Source: Treponema_I sp045616125 (lineage in GTDB: Bacteria > Spirochaetota > Spirochaetia > Treponematales > Treponemataceae). Taken from it: DNA of 64,000 nucleotides. The stretch lies in NCBI GenBank assembly GCA_045616125.1, contig JAZLGC010000092.1:1-64000 (forward strand). The letters run 5' to 3'. The translations under genes and the position numbers were made by a program. Below, piece by piece: positions 59,871-64,000 of the stretch; positions within the stretch are counted from its first letter, which is position 1; the number at the start of each line of letters is the position of its first letter. The notes under the pieces were generated by a model that searched no databases, was not told where the DNA came from, and saw only the letters and a list, made by a program, of their open reading frames with translations.

Positions 59871-61126
59871 AAGTAGTCCTTGTACAGATTCCGCATTTCA
59901 TATACATCACGCCAGAAAGACTGTTCCAGCTCTTCATCCGATATATGCAGCTCCGTAATACGCATGATGAAAGTACGGATCCAGGGAATCATTTCATGAA
60001 CATCCCATACCTCTGCAAAGAATCTTGCTTCTTCAGGAGAAAGACGTTCAACGGTCCCGCATCGTTTTTCCCGAAGCAGGCGCTGATAGATATGTTCTTC
60101 GTCCTCACGTATCTTTACCGTAAACTCAACGGTTTGAAGCTGGTTAAAGTTACCAAAGCTGGCACCCCATAAATGTTTCTCAGCTTCCTTGTATTCGCTT
60201 TTTAACTGGTCGTAGTTGATGCAAACCTCAAGTTCCTTTACCTCAAGGATATTGTCCAGACGGAACGCCTTAAACTTCTTCTGTTTCCGTACATGGGCTA
60301 TCAGATATTGCCGCCCAGACTGACTGGAAGAAATGATTTTCAACGGAACAAGTTTTGCCTGTGTCCCCCTGGAATCCGGTTTTGTGCTTTTCCGTTCATT
60401 GTAGCTGAGAATCTGAATCCACCGTTGTTTTCGCATTGCCCGGAAAATTGAAACCATGATTTCAGTATCCATGGACTGAGTGATATACCGGTGTTTGAAC
60501 GAGAAGAAATTCTCGTGATCTGCCAGTTTATCCAGCAATGAGGATCCAACGATACCAGCAGGAAGGATTTCCGAAGCAAAATCGAGGGTTTTCATAAGGG
60601 CATCCCGGGAATGATTCATCAAATCAGTATTGTTTTTCAAGGCATATACCGACTTATTCCGGTCTTTGGTGATTTCGATTATTCCTTGCTGTTCGTATTC
60701 TGCAAGCTTCTTGCGGACCGTAGACTCATCAAATTCCATGGGCTTTGAAAACTGAGAAAGGTATCCGGCATCAATGTGCGATATGATTTCCGATAAGGTT
60801 AAAGCGGGATATTCCCTGAGTACATCCATCAGGATAAAGTGGAGGGTGATGTCCTTGTCCGTAAAACTGGCTGATTTCCAGGCACGGTATAATGGATTGA
60901 AGCTTACATTCCTGACATCGATGCAAAGAGCCGTGGTCTTTCCATCTGGTCCATGAGATTCTTCAACGTAATCGCCCAGCCAGCTGGATATCCGCCGTTT
61001 TTCGTCATCATAGGAGCGGTCCGATTTTTTTCCCACGTTTCCGCGGGAGTTATACCCATACACGAAGAATTCTTTGAGGTAACTGCGGATTTTGGAAAAG
61101 TTCTTTATCAGTTCTTTGTAAGCCAT
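59867..61126 (-). CDS. WYL-domain transcriptional regulator, first of a pair
   Basis: 419 aa from the ATG at 61126 (GTGGGGGC upstream); an earlier in-frame start at 61177 overlaps the promoter and is unlikely. Residues 85-175 contain a winged-helix-like part (EYPALTLSEIISHIDAGYLS, FDESTVRKKLAEYEQQGIIE). The WYL domain lies at about 235-325 (RWIQILSYNERKS, LVPLKIISSSQSGRQYLIAH) and the WCX-type extension at 325-400. It is likely the DNA-binding controller of the RNA-repair operon it heads, perhaps responding to RNA ends or nucleotides. Promoter: TTGACA, 17 bp, TTTATT on the minus strand. Confidence 0.85.
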   Translation of the reverse strand: MAYKELIKNFSKIRSYLKEFFVYGYNSRGNVGKKSDRSYDDEKRRISSWLGDYVEESHGPDGKTTALCIDVRNVSFNPLYRAWKSASFTDKDITLHFILMDVLREYPALTLSEIISHIDAGYLSQFSKPMEFDESTVRKKLAEYEQQGIIEITKDRNKSVYALKNNTDLMNHSRDALMKTLDFASEILPAGIVGSSLLDKLADHENFFSFKHRYITQSMDTEIMVSIFRAMRKQRWIQILSYNERKSTKPDSRGTQAKLVPLKIISSSQSGRQYLIAHVRKQKKFKAFRLDNILEVKELEVCINYDQLKSEYKEAEKHLWGASFGNFNQLQTVEFTVKIREDEEHIYQRLLREKRCGTVERLSPEEARFFAEVWDVHEMIPWIRTFIMRITELHISDEELEQSFWRDVYEMRNLYKDYL

Positions 61127-61138
61127 ATAGCCCCCACA

Positions 61139-61167
61139 AATAAAGGATACCACGTGGGGAATGTCAA
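61139..61167 (-). promoter_or_regulatory. promoter of the RNA-repair operon
   Basis: On the minus strand TTGACA (61167-61162), 17 bp, TTTATT (61144-61139). CCACGTGG, an 8-bp palindrome, lies in the spacer and could be an operator. Confidence 0.5.
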
Positions 61168-61405
61168 AAAATGACACTGCTGGAAATATGTGCAGAAGGA
61201 TGGATTTGAACCATTACAGCTACACCACAAAGTACGTCACCCAGAACCTGCTCCGATACAGTCGAAAGACTTCACAGTGCAGTTCTTTTAGTCTCGAAAA
61301 TGAAATTGCTGTTTGAACTTTTATGCTTCTACAATACAGAAAAGGGGATTGGCATTCCCGGAAAAAAAGTTGCGAAATATGGAGTGAAAAACAAAATAAT
61401 TCCGC

Positions 61406-63169
61406 CTACCGCACCTGAGCCGCGTACATGTCGTAGTATGCGCCCTTTTTTGCCATCAGTTCGGTGTGGGTACCGGTTTCTGCAATGCGGCCGTCCTGTA
61501 CCACGATAATGGTGTCAGCGTGCTGGATCGTAGAAAGGCGGTGGGCAATGACAAAACAAGTTTTACCCCGCATCAGGGCTTCCATGGCGCTCTGAATCTT
61601 CTTTTCCGTTCTGGTATCGACATTTGACGTTGCTTCATCAAGAATCAGCATCCGGGTATCAAGGAGCATGGCGCGGGCAATAGTCAAAAGCTGTTTCTGT
61701 CCCTTACTGATGTTTACCCCGTCTTCTGAAAGGACTGTATCGTAGCCCTGAGGCAGCCGCATGATAAACGAATGAATGCGAGCATCCTTTGCAGCCTGCT
61801 CCACTTCTTCCCGAGTGGCATCAGGCTTACCATAGGCAATGTTTTCAAAAATCGTACCGCCAAAAAGCCAGGTATCCTGCAGCACCATGGCATACTGCTT
61901 TCGGAGCGACCGTCGGGTTGCATCCCGGTTTTCTACACCATCTATCCGGATTTCGCCACTATTTGGATCATAAAACCGCATGAGCAGATTGATAATCGTT
62001 GTTTTCCCCGCTCCCGTTGGCCCAACAATGGCAATGAGCTTTCCGGTTTCTGCCTTTAGGGTAAAATCCTTCAGAATAAGCGGCTGGGATTCTCCATAGC
62101 CAAAAGACACGTCAGTAATTTCCACGTTTCCCGTACAGTCCTGCAGTTCCACAGCGCCTGCACCATCAGGAATTTCATCCTCTTCAGAAAGAATGCGGCT
62201 TACCCGTTCCGCTGCGGCCAAAGCAGACTGCAGTTCCCCGATAATGCTGACTGCTTCAAAAATCGGCCCGGAAAACTTCCGTGAATACAATACAAACGAC
62301 GATACCATACCCAATGTCAGGGCATTCCGGATGTACAGGAAAGCACCAACTGCCGTAACCAGACACAATGACAGGTTGCTGATCATGTTGACGGTGGGTC
62401 CCATGGCAGCCTGTTCCCGGTCGGCATCATAATAGGCATCGGTGGCCTTGGTATTGATGACGGCAAATTTCTGCGTATACACAGCTTCCCGGGCGTATCC
62501 CTGAATAACTTTCTGGGCACCAACCGTTTCTTCTACATACCCATTCATGTCACCCAAAGCGCGGGAACGGGCCGAAAACTTAGGTCGGGTGCGCTGTGTC
62601 ATTTTTTTTGTATACACAAAACTGATGGGGATAGTGATACACATAACCGGTACCAGCAGAGGCGAAATCTTTACCATCATGATGAAGGAACCGGTTACCG
62701 TTACGATACTGGCAAGAATCTGCACCACGTCGTTGGAAACCGAGGTATTGATGACATCGATATCGTAGGAAACACGGGATATGATGTCGCCAGCCATATG
62801 GGTATCAAAGTAGGACACGGGCAGCTTCATCAGTTTGTCAAACACGTCACGGCGCATGTCATGCACCATCCGCTGGGAAATACTCCGCATCAAAAGAGCC
62901 AGGGCATAGGAAAAGGCTGCCGACACCAGAAAGAAAACGGTCATGAGGATGGCATAGTGAAACACTACGGAAAAGTTCACGTTATCCTTACCCACAATAG
63001 CATCCACTGCCCTACCGGATAGATCCGGTCCGATAAGCGCCAGAGTGTTGCCCGCAAGAGTCAGAAGGATGGCCAGCAACAGGAGGCCACGGAATTTTTT
63101 CAGATAGGTCCACAGAAAGCGCAATGCCTGACGGGGATCTTTTGCTTTTGTATCTTCAGGTTTTGCCAT
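61406..63169 (-). CDS. ABC exporter, membrane-ATPase fusion (second half of a heterodimer)
   Basis: 587 aa. Six membrane helices fill residues 1-325 (GLLLLAILLTLAGNTLALIG first). The ATPase domain has Walker A GPTGAGKTTIINLLMRFYD, signature ISKGQKQLLTIARAMLLD, Walker B RMLILDEATSNVD with the catalytic glutamate, and H-loop CFVIAHRLSTI. All catalytic elements are canonical, which marks it as the active partner of a heterodimeric exporter (YheH/MdlB-like). The other subunit starts in the neighbouring gene, ending 3 bp upstream. Substrates could be drugs, peptides or lipids. A 280-bp stretch without clear features separates it from the WYL operon. Confidence 0.93.
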   Translation of the reverse strand: MAKPEDTKAKDPRQALRFLWTYLKKFRGLLLLAILLTLAGNTLALIGPDLSGRAVDAIVGKDNVNFSVVFHYAILMTVFFLVSAAFSYALALLMRSISQRMVHDMRRDVFDKLMKLPVSYFDTHMAGDIISRVSYDIDVINTSVSNDVVQILASIVTVTGSFIMMVKISPLLVPVMCITIPISFVYTKKMTQRTRPKFSARSRALGDMNGYVEETVGAQKVIQGYAREAVYTQKFAVINTKATDAYYDADREQAAMGPTVNMISNLSLCLVTAVGAFLYIRNALTLGMVSSFVLYSRKFSGPIFEAVSIIGELQSALAAAERVSRILSEEDEIPDGAGAVELQDCTGNVEITDVSFGYGESQPLILKDFTLKAETGKLIAIVGPTGAGKTTIINLLMRFYDPNSGEIRIDGVENRDATRRSLRKQYAMVLQDTWLFGGTIFENIAYGKPDATREEVEQAAKDARIHSFIMRLPQGYDTVLSEDGVNISKGQKQLLTIARAMLLDTRMLILDEATSNVDTRTEKKIQSAMEALMRGKTCFVIAHRLSTIQHADTIIVVQDGRIAETGTHTELMAKKGAYYDMYAAQVR

Positions 63170-63172
63170 AAC

Positions 63173-64000
63173 TTACTCCAGACTTCCCAGCTGTGTTGCT
63201 GCAATTTCACGATAAATCTCAGAAGACTGCAGTAAGTCTTCATGGGTTCCCACTGCACTGATCCGTCCGTCTTCCAGAACAATAACCGTATTCATCTTCA
63301 TGACAGAACTGATGCGCTGGGCAATGGTGATGCGGGTAGCGCCGGCATAGTCCCGTTCCAGGTTCTGCCGGATTTGGGCATCGGTGGCGTAATCCAGGGC
63401 AGAGGCTGCATCATCAAGAACGATGATTTCTGGCTTACCGGCAAGAGCACGGGCCACATACAGCCGCTGTTTCTGACCGCCGGAAAAGTCTGCACCCTTA
63501 ATGGCAGCTTCATGTTCCAGACCGTTGTCTTTTTTGCTGACAAAACCTGCAGCATCAGAGTTTTCCAAGGCCGAAAGAATGGCAGTTTCCGGAAGGTCAC
63601 GGCCAAAACTGATGTTTTCTCGGATGGTATCTGCAAAGATGATGTTGTTCTGAAATGCCGTTCCAAAAAGGCTTCTCAGTTCCGTAAGGGAATAGGTCTT
63701 AATATCGCGGCCCTTAACCAGAATCTGCCCGTCAGACACATCGTAATAGCGCATCAAAAGATTGATGAGTGTTGTCTTACCGGAACCTGTAGAACCGATA
63801 ATACCCAGGGTACCTCCCTTGGGAAGGACGAAGGACACATCAGAAAGCACCGGTTCACCACCATAGTTGAACCACACATGACGGAACTCTACAGCCGGAT
63901 CGTTTTCATCAGCCACAAAACCTTCCGGCAGCGGTTCCGTAATCAGGTCTGATTCCGTATCCAGAACTTCAAAAATACGCTTGGCAGAAGCTGAGCCTTT
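63173..64000 (-). CDS. ABC exporter, membrane-ATPase fusion (first half), 5' end beyond window
   Basis: The minus-strand frame is open to the right edge; only the last 275 residues are present, beginning in the linker KGSASAKRIFEVLD that ends the membrane domain. The ATPase domain shows Walker A GSTGSGKTTLINLLMRYYD, signature FSGGQKQRLYVARALAG, and Walker B EIIVLDDAASALD, where the catalytic Glu is replaced by Asp; the H-loop region reads ITIAQRISSV with Gln instead of His. These changes define the degenerate site typical of one subunit of heterodimeric exporters such as BmrC or TM287. It ends 3 bp before the partner gene, so the two form one unit. Confidence 0.9.
   Translation of the reverse strand, partial: KGSASAKRIFEVLDTESDLITEPLPEGFVADENDPAVEFRHVWFNYGGEPVLSDVSFVLPKGGTLGIIGSTGSGKTTLINLLMRYYDVSDGQILVKGRDIKTYSLTELRSLFGTAFQNNIIFADTIRENISFGRDLPETAILSALENSDAAGFVSKKDNGLEHEAAIKGADFSGGQKQRLYVARALAGKPEIIVLDDAASALDYATDAQIRQNLERDYAGATRITIAQRISSVMKMNTVIVLEDGRISAVGTHEDLLQSSEIYREIAATQLGSLE

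Overview
The window looks like a chromosomal segment of a host-associated, carbohydrate-fermenting spirochaete close to Treponema. This rests on family recognition, not on a search. The signs are BspA-type leucine-rich repeats, a sensory group C plus group B [FeFe] hydrogenase cluster as known from anaerobic gut bacteria, a CHASE2 cyclase, an HD-GYP protein, DUF4954, cellobiose phosphorylase, beta-mannosidase and GH17 enzymes, and short palindromic repeats that read as HPELVSGS when translated. No rRNA, intact tRNA, CRISPR array, phage or transposase gene was seen.

Layout. 1-1271: left-truncated AAA-ATPase-like/PD-(D/E)XK gene (-). 1361-8722: a probable three-gene operon (+) with a structured leader, encoding a cytoplasmic LRR protein, a zinc-ribbon/TIR/YD-like-repeat protein of 1234 aa, and a membrane protein with Rossmann-like domains and a C-terminal RyR domain. 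This is the best candidate for an undescribed conflict or signalling system. 8766-15169 (-): a sugar-nucleotide dehydratase and DegT aminotransferase, then three xanthine-dehydrogenase-like subunits whose large subunit seems to have lost catalytic motifs. 15280-17406 (+): two exported proteins, the second very acidic with a SPOR domain. 17474-17752: a roughly 280-bp MITE-like element. 17829-22893 (-): hydrogenase/ferredoxin/SpoIIE phosphatase cluster. 23012-25858 (-): CHASE2 cyclase. 25979-28901 (+): beta-mannosidase and YhbY. 29132-36601 (-): sugar ABC transporter, ROK regulator, NagB and NagA. 36690-38411 (-): HD-GYP protein. A second MITE, a degraded MITE and a heavily regulated promoter region precede cellobiose phosphorylase (39063-41552, +). 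41743-45358: a membrane protein, a GNAT enzyme, and an SdpR/SdpI-like operon with SfsA. 45612-52091: lipoprotein, DUF4954 protein, M16-like protein and formyl-THF cyclo-ligase. 52170-56005: GH17 enzyme, AroA, and diaminobutyrate aminotransferase. 56360-61126 (-): an RNA-repair operon (two WYL proteins, RtcB, RlaP-like nucleotidyltransferase, frameshifted metallophosphoesterase). 61406-64000 (-): an ABC exporter pair, the second gene cut by the window edge.

How the parts connect. A ROK-type operator (GTTAGTTG, 7-11 bp spacer, CAACTAAC, with variants) lies at the promoters of the sugar-binding protein, nagA and cellobiose phosphorylase, with the ROK gene between them. A LacI-type palindrome (GCAACCGGTTGC) links cellobiose phosphorylase to the GH17 gene. 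Several genes have a -10 box followed by only 6-7 bases before the ATG and no Shine-Dalgarno sequence, suggesting common leaderless transcription. The same MITE family occurs as two full copies, one partial, one degraded and two solitary ends.
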